DNA of 64,000 nt from Symsagittifera roscoffensis (Eukaryota; Xenacoelomorpha; Acoela; Convolutidae): positions 19,317,318 to 19,381,317 of the forward strand of contig NC_087070.1 in NCBI RefSeq assembly GCF_963678635.1, written 5' to 3'. Numbering within the stretch: the first letter of the stretch is position 1; every line of letters begins with the position of its first letter. A program made the translations under genes and the position numbers. The notes beneath the pieces were generated by a model. The model searched no databases and was not told the DNA's origin. It saw nothing but the letters and a program-made list of their open reading frames with translations. Shown piece by piece: positions 33,790 to 44,136 of the stretch.

Positions 33790-34621
33790 ACATTGACAAT
33801 TAGCCGAAAAACAAGACGCAAAAAGAAGAAAAATTTAAAGAATTAAGAAGTTTTAGAACTTCTAAACGGCAAAGACGAAGGATGAATAAAAGTTAAAACA
33901 AAGAAAGGAACAGAGAAGCGAGCAAAAGAGTGTTGAAGGAGAAGATCATGTGTCAAAAACTCAAATGAGAAACAAAGCAACTGAAGAGAAAACTTCAAAT
34001 TAAAATTTGAAGATTAAAGAATTTGTTGAATTTATAAATTTGCGTTGTGATTTTAGTTAGCGGCTTTAGAGACACTTACTATTTATTTAGAGAGGCTTGA
34101 ATGGAGAGTATACTAAATAGTCTGGCTTGCATGATTGTTATTTATCAACTAAGATGACTGATCACTTTGTGGTGATATGAAAGGCTTAAGTAATCTCTTG
34201 AAGAGGGACATTATTTCATTGTTCCTTTTAACCATCGAGTTCGTTATTTTTACTATTCAGGACCAATAACAACTAAATTTCCGAAGGAAAGAAGCATAGT
34301 AGGATAATTTTAGTTTGTTGCATGGCGGACCGTCCTGCGTCCCAACACTTTTTAAACCTAGTAGAAAAAGTTTTAAATCGGGACATTGACGTTAGGAGTC
34401 AGAAAAATTGTTTTATCTTAAGTCATATACTCAAAATTGCAGATTAGTGAAAGAATGTGGAAGGATATAATAGGGTAGTATGATGCCATTTGTATTCTGC
34501 AGTGATCGAGGTGACGTGGATAAAAGTGATTTCATGCATTTTGTAACGTTCGATGACACTGTACCATTTTGATGGAGGCTACGAGACTCAATGAGGACAT
34601 TGACCGGGCTGTCCGGGAATA
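33790..34621. other. Non-coding stretch before R'
   Basis: An A-rich part (33800-34020) includes the palindrome GAAGTTTTAGAACTTC near 33847. The rest is mixed AT-rich DNA. The 50 bases before 34622 are not purine-rich, so no polypurine tract supports R' as a 3' LTR. No gene seen. Confidence 0.5.
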
Positions 34622-35253
34622 TGTGACATTTGACCAGAATGTCTCAAAATGCAAATTGGAATCCGAATTTTTGTTGTGACAGCTGAGAGAGAAAATTGGC
34701 GGTTTTAGCACATTAACGGTGTTTATCGTTAAATTTGACGAAAGCGGAATGATTAATTTGGACTGACATGTTAATTTTCAAAAATTCGTTTGAAAAGAAA
34801 GACAAGTGACGACATCGAATTTTCGCGACAACTGAAAACTGCAAAAAGAAATAGAAAAACAGAATTCGTTGAGAAAAACGGTGAACGGCAATTCTGCGAG
34901 ACAGATCGAGATTGAAATAGAAAACAACTATCAGAAGATTGTCCAAGTTGTAACGATTGTGCCGTTACAATTGTTATAACACGAATCCTCGAGAATCAGG
35001 AAGGCTATTGGGACGACGTGTCTAGCCTTCCGGGAAGAAATAGGAGTGTTATTTCCCGGATTCCAGAATCCGGAGGGTCTCGGAAGAAAACTGTAACTCT
35101 GTCTTTATGAGCTTTTAGCTTCTGGTCATGTCCTGAATTAATTTAATAACATCTAAATTCGTTTTCAGATTATGAGAAGCTAGGAGTTAAGGGAAAGGGT
35201 TGATCCATCTTCGATGGAGATGATGATTTTTATCTACTGAAGAAAAAGAATAG
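34622..35253 (+). repeat. Repeat R', part 1
   Basis: This corresponds to 21482-22113 with many substitutions, including the palindrome at 35056-35073. It ends in AAAAAGAATAG (35243-35253), the left copy of the target duplication created by insertion of the PLE pair. Confidence 0.9.
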
Positions 35254-35412
35254 TTGTAAATTCATAGTAAATTATGTAATCAATTATAGCATTTTCTTGT
35301 AAATTTCGGATATTTCTTTTTAGCTTTTTGTTCTTTCATGGGTATAAAATTTCGTTTTGGGAATGTTTTTGATTCTCACATGTCAATTTCGATTTGGGAA
35401 TATTTTTGATTC

Positions 35413-35748
35413 TCACATGTCAGCAGTACCGCCTAGCCATTTATTACAATCTAACAAGTGTTGCCCTACTGGGGAGTCTCCTTTGCGGTGTTCATGGACC
35501 CTCTTGGATAAATGTCGGACTGTCTGGCCGACATTGGTGGAGTTACATCCACTACATGTAAGCTTATACACCACTTTGGATCTCAGTTCACGAGCAACGG
35601 AAGTTTTGCGAGATGGCAAGCATGTTTTCAATTTTCTTGTTGTAAAAATTATTTGTGCCCCGCATGTTGGCCGAATTTTTGCAGCTAACAGTTGAGATGG
35701 ATTGCCTCGATATTGCATTGTAAAAGGGAGGGTGAATTTTTTAACCAT
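35413..35748 (-). pseudogene. PLE copy 2: GIY-YIG endonuclease (C-truncated)
   Basis: The frame reads GNPSQLLAAKIRPTCGAQII, KVVYKLTCSGCNSTNVGQTV and HRKGDSPVGQHLLDCNK. In the GIY-YIG core the expected Tyr before Val-Gly is Asn (TNVG), as in copy 3. After CNKWLGGTADM it stops, directly joining the 3' untranslated sequence; the roughly 35 residues seen in copy 1 (AALKSEIIDQT onward) are missing. Copies 2 and 3 share this deletion, so it predates their insertion. Confidence 0.88.
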
Positions 35749-35825
35749 TTATCATCTCTCGGTTCTGATGCCTTCACCTCTAAACTTTTTCTTTCACTCA
35801 ATGATCTTGTTAAGAGTTTCAAACA

Positions 35826-36434
35826 CTACCCTGTCCGACCAATTTTTCGGATATTGAATCTCAACCCATTTTTTTCCAAAGCCTGGTCAGAATTTTCCCA
35901 TGTTGAGGTTCTTCTGAAAACCCTATGAACCGTCCCTTCAATAATGTTTCTTTTGTACTGCGAAGGTGCGCAATCTCGGAAATTTAGAATGGTGCCGGTA
36001 TCAGTGGGTTTTTGGTACCACTCACTTGTGACCTTTTTTCCTGAGTCCAAGTTGACATTTAAAACCAAAAAGGCCAAATTACTGTTACTATCAAGTTCTT
36101 CTATGGTGAACTGCAAGTTTGGATGCAACTTTTTGGCAGCGTCGAGAACTAACCCAGGATCACCCTTAATAGCTCTAAGTATGTCAACCACATATCTTAG
36201 AAAAACTTTAGCTGGATTCTCAGCCCGATCTGCCTGCTTGTTGATGTTTTTTTTGCAAGCAATGCAAAACCATGCTGTTTCAGGGATGTCTGCGTAATCA
36301 GATTCCGATATGTTACCACACCCTAAGTGGTACCAATTCAAACAAGCTTCGCACTCTACCCCTTTAGTCCGATATGTCAGCTTTTTTTGACATCCAGGGC
36401 AGACCTCCTTGTTACCCTCATTTAGCACAGTCAA
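35826..36434 (-). pseudogene. PLE copy 2: PHD finger, RT motif C and thumb
   Basis: The 202-codon frame starts with a complete C4HC3 PHD finger: Cys12, Cys15, Cys28, Cys31, His36, Cys39, Cys57 and Cys60, with Trp55 two residues before Cys57 as in true PHD fingers. Twenty residues later comes KVFLRYVVDILRAIKG, the motif C block, where the catalytic YVDD reads YVVD (36183-36194). The thumb (LHPNLQFTIEELDSNSNLAF, then KPTDTGTILNFRDC) matches copies 1 and 3. PHD fingers usually bind histone H3 tails, so the insertion may have steered the element to chromatin. The D to V change is inactivating. Confidence 0.9.
36255..36401 (-). other. PHD finger module inside the PLE RT
   Basis: These bases encode residues 12-60 of the frame above, from CPGC to CIAC. 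All eight zinc ligands and the conserved Trp are present even though the neighbouring RT is mutated, so the module was probably functional in the parent element. It lies between RT motif B (ending about 36450) and motif C (36194). Confidence 0.88.
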
Positions 36435-36446
36435 TTTTGGTACTTC

Positions 36447-37325
36447 TTATTTTAGTGCAGGTTCGTATTCTTTGAGCCACAAATTGGCCAGTTTTATTGC
36501 AAGAGAGGCGCCCATTGATGAACCGTCTTTTTGTACATACCACAAACCATTGCATGTAAAATGTACCTTACTTACTGCCAAATTCAGTAGTTTTTTCATA
36601 GTCTTGCGAGATGTTTCCGGAGGGTTGACTCGCTCATATAATCTCCTCGGGGCTATTTCAACCGCTTCCTTGAGCGGGACAATAGTGTACAAACTTTTTA
36701 CATCAAGGGAGATTATACTCTCATCAGAGGCCAGTTCAGTTTTCTCCAAAATATCAATGGCCATTTGAGTGTTCTTTTCTATGTTTGCCCCCGCAATTTC
36801 ATCAAAGCATTTTGCCAATGTTTTATTTAGGTTGTCATATCAGCTAACAGGTAAAGAAAAGACGTGACGAAGTGGTGTACCTTGATTATGTACTTTTGCT
36901 AATCCATACAGCCTAGCTGGCTGTGCCCCCGTTGATCTCAACCTAGTATACAGCGCTTCGCTAATCTCGTCCTTTTTTTTCATGGCGAGCAATTCCTTGC
37001 TTATGTCTAAAACCCACGCCCATATCAAACGGCACTGCCAGAAGACCGTTGTCCTTCAAATACTTTCTGGCTTTTTCAATACCTTTGTCAGAGGGGGTCT
37101 GTTTCATATTCTTGCATATCTCTTTGCAGCTGCTTTAATCTCACATAATGTTTCTCCGGGTAATCTATTTAATTTCAGTTCAGACAAAAAACTGTCTATG
37201 TCCGCAAGGAAGTAAATTGCATTAAGTTTGTCTCGTACCGGATGTTTTGGTCCAAGACTTAAGACTTCCCGCACCCAAAGCGGCAAAATCACTCCATCTA
37301 AACTTCTAATTGACCTTTCATCCAA
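36447..37325 (-). pseudogene. PLE copy 2: RT fingers and palm motifs A and B
   Basis: Frames 37325-37104, 37028-36840 and 36818-36447 run successively. They hold LWVREVLSLGPKHPVRD, LRSTGAQPARLYGLAKVH, motif A (SIISLDVKSLYTIVPL, Asp in LDVKSLYT) and motif B (YVQKDGSSMGASLAIKLANL). The AKVH and SLDVKSLYT blocks are characteristic of Penelope RT, which is related to telomerase RT. Frames are separated by stops and one-base shifts, so it is inactive. Motif C lies in the next frame, after a PHD finger. Confidence 0.9.
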
Positions 37326-37516
37326 ATTTTTAATGGTCTATCCTGTCTTTCCGGAAGTTTTATCTTGTATCGGCTTATCAGGTTATTGACACTACACCTT
37401 GCTTGTAGGTTCAGATAGAATGTTACCGAAGGCCACCATTTCTCATCTATACCCCTTCTCACTACCTCCCTTGCTTTTGCTAGGTTACCCGATGCCTTGG
37501 CCCTATCCGCATTTGC

Positions 37517-38488
37517 CTAGCTTATCTCAGATCTCAAGAGTCTCAATTGAAAGCTGTGCACCGCTTGATTCAAAAAAATATTGTTATAAGGCACGCGAAA
37601 CCGTAAAAAATCTGGTGTAATATCGTTATCGAGACTTTTTTTCATATATTTAATTCTCTGGAAACTGCTGTGAAATTTATTAAAATGTTTTAAACAATCT
37701 AACACAAGTTTCCAAATGAGTTTTTTTTTCAGGGCCAATCTAGGGAGTGGTGGTGTCAGCAAAATTGCGGCCATCTTTTCTTTGCTGGCCACGAGCAGTT
37801 AAACTCATGTGGCACTCAGCAAAAAAAAACAGCCTCAACAATATCTTATCACTTATTGGTCGTTCGGCTCTGGTTGAAGATCCCCAGCCAACACCTCCGC
37901 TCTCCGTCTCTTCGCTCTACGGCGTCCCTGCGTTGGTTTCTCGGTCTGGGTCCGTATCTTTGAGAAAATTCCCGGCAGGTGGTTTTGATGGGACAGCACA
38001 ACCCGTAGTGACTTCAGTTCCAATTCATTTGACTGGTGCAGTTGGAGATACTCTCTGAGTACCGCAGGATTCTTTCTCTTGCTTCTAGAGATAAAGTTAC
38101 CGGTTGTCTTCATGACGATTATCTCTGTCTTTCGCAGATCCTCAAAAATATCGGGAGTGCCAGTTCTCCTGCAGTAGAAAATGGCACTTATTTGTCTTCG
38201 CTTCGATTGTAGATACGCCAGTAGTTCATCAAGTGAGTAGGGCTTATAGTGGTTAGTGCGATGGGATGATATGCTTTTGTTCAGCACATTGTGGCAGAGG
38301 ATAATCTCTTTACTGGCCAGAGGTTGATGTTCCAATAAAATCCGTAAATTCTTCCCACTGTTCAGGGTATGGGGAATTTAAGAATGGCCGGGGACTGCGT
38401 AGAACTTCTGCTGTTGCTCTCTCCGTTCCTCTAGCTCAAGATCTTTCAGGCTGTGATAACGGGAGCTAGCAGCTACAATCGTCATCAT
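37517..38488 (-). pseudogene. PLE copy 2: N-terminal region
   Basis: The likely start is ATG at 38486-38488 (MMTIVAASSRYHSLKDLELE). An in-frame stop follows near 38380, then the open frame 38335-37853 (160 codons, basic tail AKRRRAEVL) and 37792-37517. The latter contains LVLDCLKHFNKFHSSFQRIK and the block SLDNDITPDFLRFRVP, typical of PLE sequences upstream of RT. The function of this part is unknown. The first 470 bp upstream (38490-38960) form the 5' pseudo-LTR. Confidence 0.7.
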
Positions 38489-38489
38489 T

Positions 38490-38962
38490 TTAACTCAAAT
38501 ACTACTGACATTATGAACAAAAAGCGGTACTAAAATTCTATACCAATAGAGAAAAAAAAATTGAAATAAAGATGGTTTTCCATAAAAGAATACAACAGTT
38601 TGGTTATAGCTTATCGCTAAAAAGGGTTAGAACTCAACAAAAATGGTTATAAAAAATTTAAAATGTTAATTCAAACGTTTTCGCACATTTTGTGCATCAT
38701 CAGGATTAATTTTTTTAACAATATTTACGAAACAATCAAAGATCAGAAAAATGAGAATTATGTCTAAAAATGCTTTGAAACTTTTTGACCAGTCAAATTT
38801 AAACAACTGTAATTACATAATAAATTACCTAATCAATAATAACCATTTCCTGTAAATTTCTGATATTTCCTTCCAGCTTTTTGTTCTTTAATGGTTTTAA
38901 AGTTTCGATTTGGGAATGTTTTTGATTCTGAATTGTCAGTTTTTTAACTTTTAGCCGTGTTA
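38490..38962 (-). repeat. PLE copy 2: 5' pseudo-LTR
   Basis: Read on the minus strand, it repeats the sequence that follows the PLE stop codon in copy 1 (19650-19995). It begins at ATAACACGGCTAAAAGTTAA and runs through the hammerhead-like motif. The presence of 3' UTR sequence upstream of the ORF is what a Penelope pseudo-LTR arrangement predicts. Confidence 0.75.
38663..38712 (-). ncRNA. Hammerhead-ribozyme-like motif (PLE copy 2, 5' flank)
   Basis: Reading the minus strand: ATTAATC, CTGATGA (complement of 38697-38703), T, a perfect 5 bp stem GCACA-AAA-TGTGC, GAAA, then AACGTT and GAATTAAC. Stem I can form between TTAATC and GAATTAA with one bulge; AACGTT is self-complementary, suggesting a stem III that works only in a dimer. 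It is the counterpart of 19935-19982. Stem II differs by C-G against U-G, which preserves pairing. Confidence 0.6.
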
Positions 38963-38984
38963 TACAATGATTACTTTAGAGTGT

Positions 38985-39929
38985 TACTCGAGGCTGCAAC
39001 TCGAGGCTGCCAATAAGTTGCATCCAAGCTTGTAGTTCACCATAGAAGAACTTGATAGTAACAGTAATTTGGCCTTTTTGGTTTTAAACGTCAACTTGGA
39101 CTCAGGAAAAACGGTCACAAGTGAGTGGTACCAAAAACCCACTGATACCGGCACCATTCTAAATTTCGGAGATTGCGCATCTTTGCAGTACAAAATAAAC
39201 ATTATTCATGGGAAAATTCTGACCAGGCATTGAAAAAAAATCGGAAACAATGCGTTGAAAATCAATATCCGAAAAATTGGTCGAGCAGGGTAGTGTTTGA
39301 AACTTTTAACAAGATCATTGAGGGAAAGAAAAGTTTAGAGGTGAAGGCATCAGAACCGAGAAATGATAAATGGTTAAAAAATTCACCCTCCTTTTTACAA
39401 TGCATTATCGAGGCAATCCATCTCAACTGTTAGCTGCAAAAGTTCGGCCAACATCCGGGGCACAAATAATTTTTACAACAAGAAAATTGAAACAGGCTTG
39501 CCATCTCTCAAATCTTCCGTTGCTCGTGAACTGAGATCCAAAGTGGTGTATAAGCTTACATGTAGTGGATGTAACTCCACCAATGTCGGCCAAACAGTCC
39601 GACATTTATCCACGAGGGTCCATGAACACCGCAAAGGGGACTCCCCAGTAGGGCAACACTTGTTAGAGTGTAATAAGGAGGTAGGCGGTACTGTGGACAT
39701 GTGAGAATCAAAAATAATCCCAAATCGAAATTGACATGTGAGAATCAAAAATATTCCCAAATCGAAATTTTATAACCATGAAAGAACAAAAAGCTAAAAA
39801 TAAATATCAGAAATTTACAGGAAAATGTTATTATTGATTTCGTAATTTATTATGTAATTACAATTGTTTAATTTTGATTGGTCAAAAAGTTTCAAAGTAT
39901 TTTTAGACGTTATCATTCTCATTTTTCAG
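38985..39929 (+). pseudogene. PLE copy 3: RT thumb and GIY-YIG fragment
   Basis: This copy begins within the RT thumb (TTGCATCCAAGCTTG; the LHPNLQF block) and runs through PTDTGTILNFGDC, WENSDQALKK, IEGKKSLEVKASEPRND and the GIY-YIG block (YKLTCSGCNSTNVGQTV, HRKGDSPVGQHLLEC). It stops after VGGTVDM, as in copy 2. Relative to copy 1 it also has a small deletion after YKINI. The 3' untranslated part (39705-39929) ends before the hammerhead region. It lies in opposite orientation to copy 2. Confidence 0.88.
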
Positions 39930-40075
39930 AAAAACAATAGTAGTATGACAAATATGTAGTAGCCCTATTTTTAGGAGTGGGGATAGAGACCCATGAGCTC
40001 ACTATTTCTGCTGGTAATTAAGTTATTTAGAGCAATCTGATCGAAGCCGGAAACAGTAACGTTTTTGTCGACCCG
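39930..40075 (+). repeat. Repeat R', part 2 with right target duplication
   Basis: The first 11 bases (39930-39940) are the right target-site duplication of the PLE pair. The rest matches 22124-22267 of R up to GTTTTTGTCGACCCG (40061-40075), where the LINE begins. Confidence 0.9.
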
Positions 40076-40080
40076 TTAAG

Positions 40081-40120
40081 TAGTAGTAGTAGTTGAGGCT
40101 TCTGGGAAGTCACGCTTCCC
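40081..40120 (-). other. LINE 3' hairpin and triplet tail
   Basis: On the minus strand the end of the element is GGGAAG-CGTGA-CTTCCC (complement of 40104-40120, 6 bp stem) followed within 12 bases by a run of ACT triplets (complement of 40081-40093). A 3' hairpin and a short tandem repeat tail instead of poly(A) are typical of CR1-type LINEs and serve recognition by the RT. Confidence 0.75.
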
Positions 40121-40164
40121 ATGGGTTTATGAGTCCCGTCATTTACATGTTTTTATCAAGTTAG

Positions 40165-40915
40165 GTTTGAGTTTCGAGTTTTTTCCAGTTGTTACAGTTT
40201 CTCCAAGTGCATCTATTTAGATAATTGAATTTTCTGACAAAGTAATCCCAGTAAAGTTTGCTTATTGATTTTTTGTCAAGTTGGTTCCCATATTTTTCGT
40301 AGTGTTTGATGACGATGTAGTGTAAGAGTTTTGTTCTGTGAAAAAAGTATTCGTCTGATTTGTTCAGTCTGTTTTTGTTGACTGCATGTTCTCCTCTGCT
40401 GTGTTGGCGAGTTTTTTTCTTCTTTAGAAGATTCAACAGCAATTGATATGTCATATTTGGAATTTACTAAGGATAAATACATGAGAAGATCGTGCATTTC
40501 GACGTAAAGGCATAATGGCAGTAGTTTAAGTTCGACTAGTCTTCCTTTGTAGTCAAGATTGCAATTTAGAATCCACTTTGTTGCCATTACTTGTACTCGT
40601 TCGAAACTTACTAAGTTGGCTCTACTTGGTGGCCAAGCTTGTGAACAGTAAGTTATGATCGGGATGATGTAGCCAGTATACGAGTGGAGTTTGTTAACCC
40701 ATGAGCACGTAGCGGATATGTTTTGTTTTAATTGGAATATGTCTTGTTGCCTTTTGGGCACGTATTTCACAGTTTTCGTTCGATGTAAGATTTGGGGTTA
40801 TTAAGAGGCCCAAATCCTTTTGAACATTCGTGGGATGCAGTTCGGTGTCGTTCAGTTTAGTGGATAGATTTCCTCTTAAATTTAGTAACTTACATTTACT
40901 CGCACTTGTATTCAT
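40165..40915 (-). pseudogene. LINE RT thumb and C-terminal part
   Basis: MNTSASKCKLLNLRG follows the motif B frame after only about 20 bases, so the YADD-containing part of roughly 60 residues has been deleted. Then come PTNVQKDLGLLITPNL, SYTGYIIPIITYCSQAWPPS, ATKWILNCNLDYKGRL and LLPLCLYVEMHDLL, the usual CR1/jockey C-terminal order. A basic tail ends at about 40165. Confidence 0.85.
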
Positions 40916-40937
40916 TAAGTTTTCATAACACCAGTTT

Positions 40938-41750
40938 TCATATTAAGAAGAGTAACGGACCTAGCACAGAGCCTTGGGGTACTCCATTGCTGACTTGTAT
41001 TAGATTAGACGAGGCGTTTTCAAATTTAACGAATTGTTTGCGTTTATCGAGATATGAAATTATGATATTAAGTAGTTTTCCGCCCACTCCAAATATTTTA
41101 AATTTATCGATAAGCAAATGATGCGCAACTTTGTCAAATGCTTTTGCAAAGTCTAGATAATTGACTGCCAATTCTTTTATGTTTTTGTCGTCGAATTTTT
41201 GTATAAAGAGTCTTATAAGAGCAATAGTTGGACTACAGCTGACCTTTGTCTGCGAAAACCAAATCGGTTTTCATGCAGTTTGTGGCGACTATATTCATAC
41301 AATTGATCAAAAAAAATTTTTCGAACACTTTTGAAATACAACACAATAGGCTTATCGGACGATAACAGCTAACATCTGCTTTGTTTCCTTCCTTGAATAT
41401 AGGCGACACCTGGCTTATCTTCCAGTAACTCGGATATACACTTTTATTCGTTACTGTTTTATAAAGCAGAAGGAGTGATTTCGGCAGGGAATACAACAAT
41501 TTTTGAGGACGATATTATCAATATTATCGGGTCTTGTTGACTTGTTCAGCAGTAAACTTTCAAGCACGGTTTCGAGTTTTTTTCCGTAATTTGTATATCG
41601 TTAACTTCTCTTTTGGTATGATCTGGCTTTATTAATTGTTTTTTTTTGTCAAAAACACTTTGAAAAAATGAATTAAAAAGAATAGCTCTGTCTTCGCTTG
41701 ACTCCGCGATCGTTTCGTCGAGCTTTATTATTGGGGGTATTGATGGATTT
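40938..41750 (-). pseudogene. LINE reverse transcriptase, first half
   Basis: From the N side: IKLDETIAES and SEDRAILFNSFF (about 41740-41670), then YPSYWKISQVSPIFKEGNKA and CYRPISLLCCISKVFEKFF (41430-41310), LDFAKAFDKVAHHLLIDKF (41155-41100, motif A) and SNGVPQGSVLGPLLFLI (40990-40938, motif B). This is a standard CR1/jockey-group RT. The reading stops at TGA exactly where the segment with YADD should follow. Confidence 0.88.
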
Positions 41751-42250
41751 TTTCTTATTGACGACAGATATTCCTGTATGTTGCTAAAACGTCGTGTTTG
41801 GAATACATCAGCCTATATACAATATAGATCAGAGTCGATTAAGGAGCTCAGCTGTTTTTCCAATCGTTTGATATTTATGGATCTTTGTATGTTTGGGTTT
41901 GGCCATTGACGCTTTTTCGTTGCTATTTTCTTTATTAGAAAAAAAAGCTTGTTTTGAGATCCAGACTGGAATTGAAGATCAACTTTTCGTGACTTTGGGT
42001 ATGTTGTTGTTTATGATGTCTTTTATCCAGTTATACGATTGTTTGACTAGAAAGTCGACATTGCTATAACAGTAGGGGTCAAAAGGAAAATTAAAGATAG
42101 CATTGTTAATTTCATCCCAATTTGCTTTCTTAAAGGCATATTTTGTTATGGATGGAGTTACGATAGAATTTTTACTAGCAATAAAGCTTGTGTTTATTGG
42201 CTTGTGGCCAGAGCAAGGTTTGTTATTGATACTAAAATTGCTAAGGACGT

Positions 42251-42850
42251 CTATGTCCTTTTTGCAGTCTGTAATTGGGTCGGGGTCAGGATGACATCTA
42301 AATGATGTTCTGATATATTGGAAAAATTATGTTCAATTAGTATTTCTAATATACCGTTTTCGTATTCGTCATTTGAGCTCATGTCGCTCCAATTTGTTTT
42401 CGAAAAAATGATATCCCCAGCTATGATGATTTGATCGTAACTTATTTTACTGGTATGACTTTCGAGGCTATTAAAAAACTGCACAATGTCTTGGAAAGTC
42501 TATTTGTCGATGAGTTGTGTATTGCACACACTAATGTGGGCTTTGGGGTTGTACAAAGTCTTAATACCATTAAATCATTTTTACAGTTGTGAGGAACTAC
42601 TTCTTCATGAGGGATTTGATTATTTATCGCTATGAGGACTCCTCCGTGTTTTGATTGGAAGTTTTCACATACACGATCTTTCCGGTATATTTTGTAGGCC
42701 GGAAGAAAGAGAGATCTGTTAGGACTTCGGAGGTGAGCCATTTTCTGATAGGCAAATTAAGTCATAGTTAGTTTTAGATATAGAGTTAGAGAAGACCATT
42801 CGTCTTTGGAGATTCAGAATGCTTCTCACATTGAAGGACAGAAGATTGAT
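42251..42850 (-). pseudogene. LINE APE-type endonuclease
   Basis: Frame fragments read LSFNVRSILNLQRRMVFSN and YDLICLSE near 42840-42760, then HGGVLIAINNQI (about 42640), VLRLCTTPKPTLVCAIHNSS and IIAGDIIFSKTNWSD (about 42420). They end with SEHHLDVILT (about 42305). This is the order of LINE apurinic endonucleases, with the catalytic GDFN reduced to GDII. The enzyme would nick target DNA for target-primed reverse transcription. Confidence 0.8.
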
Positions 42851-42866
42851 TCGACTGATTGATTAG

Positions 42867-43778
42867 TCATTCGGACTCGCTTTCTGTAGCTGTGTCCGTG
42901 TTTTCACTATAGTCGACCCATTTATCATCGTGTTTGGTTTCCAGTTTCAAGTTACGGAATCTGATATTTTTTCGGTCTATCTCTTTATCTTTGATTAAGA
43001 ATCGCCTTTTGCGTAAGGCAATCGTTTTCAAGTTTGGTGTCTGATGTTGACAGCTCTCGACTAATGAACACAGCGTGGTCATAATTTTCAGCCGGAAGGC
43101 AGATTTCATCACGAGTTCTTTGCTGAGCATGATTTCCATGTTTACAATAAGCGTGCGAGGGGTTGTCCGGTCTGGATCATTTCTGCCTATGTGCTGGATT
43201 TTACTCAGTTTTTTGTCATCAAAATTGAGGAAAACCAGTATTTTTTCAAATGCTTCGATGTCAGCTTGGAATCGCTCGTCGGGAGTCCCCGTGGTGTTTT
43301 CTTATGCGAACTCCAAGGTTGCTTGAAGATCGAACTGGTGGTGGCGTATCGATCTTTTTGCCCATTTTCACTGCACCGAGTGATGCGGCGAAGTTCTGTG
43401 GCTTCGTTTTTTTCACCTCATTGAGTTCTATTTTCACAGTTTCAATCAGGGCATTTGATTTGGTAATTTTCTCTGTTAGTGTCTTCATTTGATCTTTGAT
43501 TTCAACTAGTTGGGTATCGTTTTTTTAGTCAGTTTTTTTTAGTCAGTTAGTCAAATCGTTTTTTTAGTCAGTTTTTGGGTCTTGCTCTTTTTGTTTACAC
43601 ATTGGTTGCAAACATTGAGGATGTTTGCTTTACACTTGATGGAAACGTCTAGGCTATTTTGATCAAAATCAGTGCAATTCGGTGTCATGTGTAAAACTTT
43701 TTGACAAAAATAACACACAAATTTTTCTTTCTTGATTTTTTCTTGACAAGTGTAACACTTGTTTGCTCGATTCGCCAT
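42867..43778 (-). pseudogene. LINE ORF1: zinc finger, coiled coil and basic C-terminus
   Basis: The frame 43778-43551 starts KCYTCQEKIKKEKFVCYFCQ with CxxC, CxxC, His30, Cys35 and a final CNQC, a PHD-like C4HC3 set. A TTTTTTAGTCAG duplication near 43530-43565 breaks the frame. 43488-43261 is a coiled coil (LTEKITKSNALIETVKIELN) with a Ser/Arg tail. From about 43260 to 42867 a further frame reads FEKILVFLNFDDKKLSKIQH and ends in an acidic tail. ORF1 proteins bind the LINE RNA. Confidence 0.75.
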
Positions 43779-44136
43779 TCTGATTTTGCTTTACAGAATT
43801 TGTTTTAATCAGATTGTTACTTCAATTTATTTGTAGTGTCCTAACTGGGGGAATGATAGAATACACTCAACCAGGTGGCTCCTCGCTAGAAGCCCTATGG
43901 CTTAGTATATTCTACTTTAAAACTGCAGCAAAAAGAAGAACCGGTTGATTCCTCGAAAGGAGCCCTTTGGTTTCTGATTTACTACAAGGGGAGTATGTGC
44001 TTACTTTATCGACTGCCAAGGAATGATCCGCACTTGCAATCACTAGCTGAGGAGCACTAGTACACGTTTGGGTGTCCTTGCTGTTCGAGTTCGATCGAGT
44101 AATGTTCGTAAAAAAAACTTTCGTTTTTAGTATCAC

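Larger units (their letters stand above)
35254..39929. mobile_element. Head-to-head pair of Penelope-like elements
   Basis: The 4676 bp insertion splits R'. It is bordered by AAAAAGAATAG (35243-35253) and AAAAACAATAG (39930-39940), an 11 bp target-site duplication with one mismatch. Inside, PLE copy 2 reads on the minus strand (38488 to 35413) and PLE copy 3 on the plus strand (38985 to 39710), their 5' sides meeting near 38970. One duplication around both implies that they entered as one unit. Inverted and tandem multicopy insertions are known for Penelope-like elements. Confidence 0.85.
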
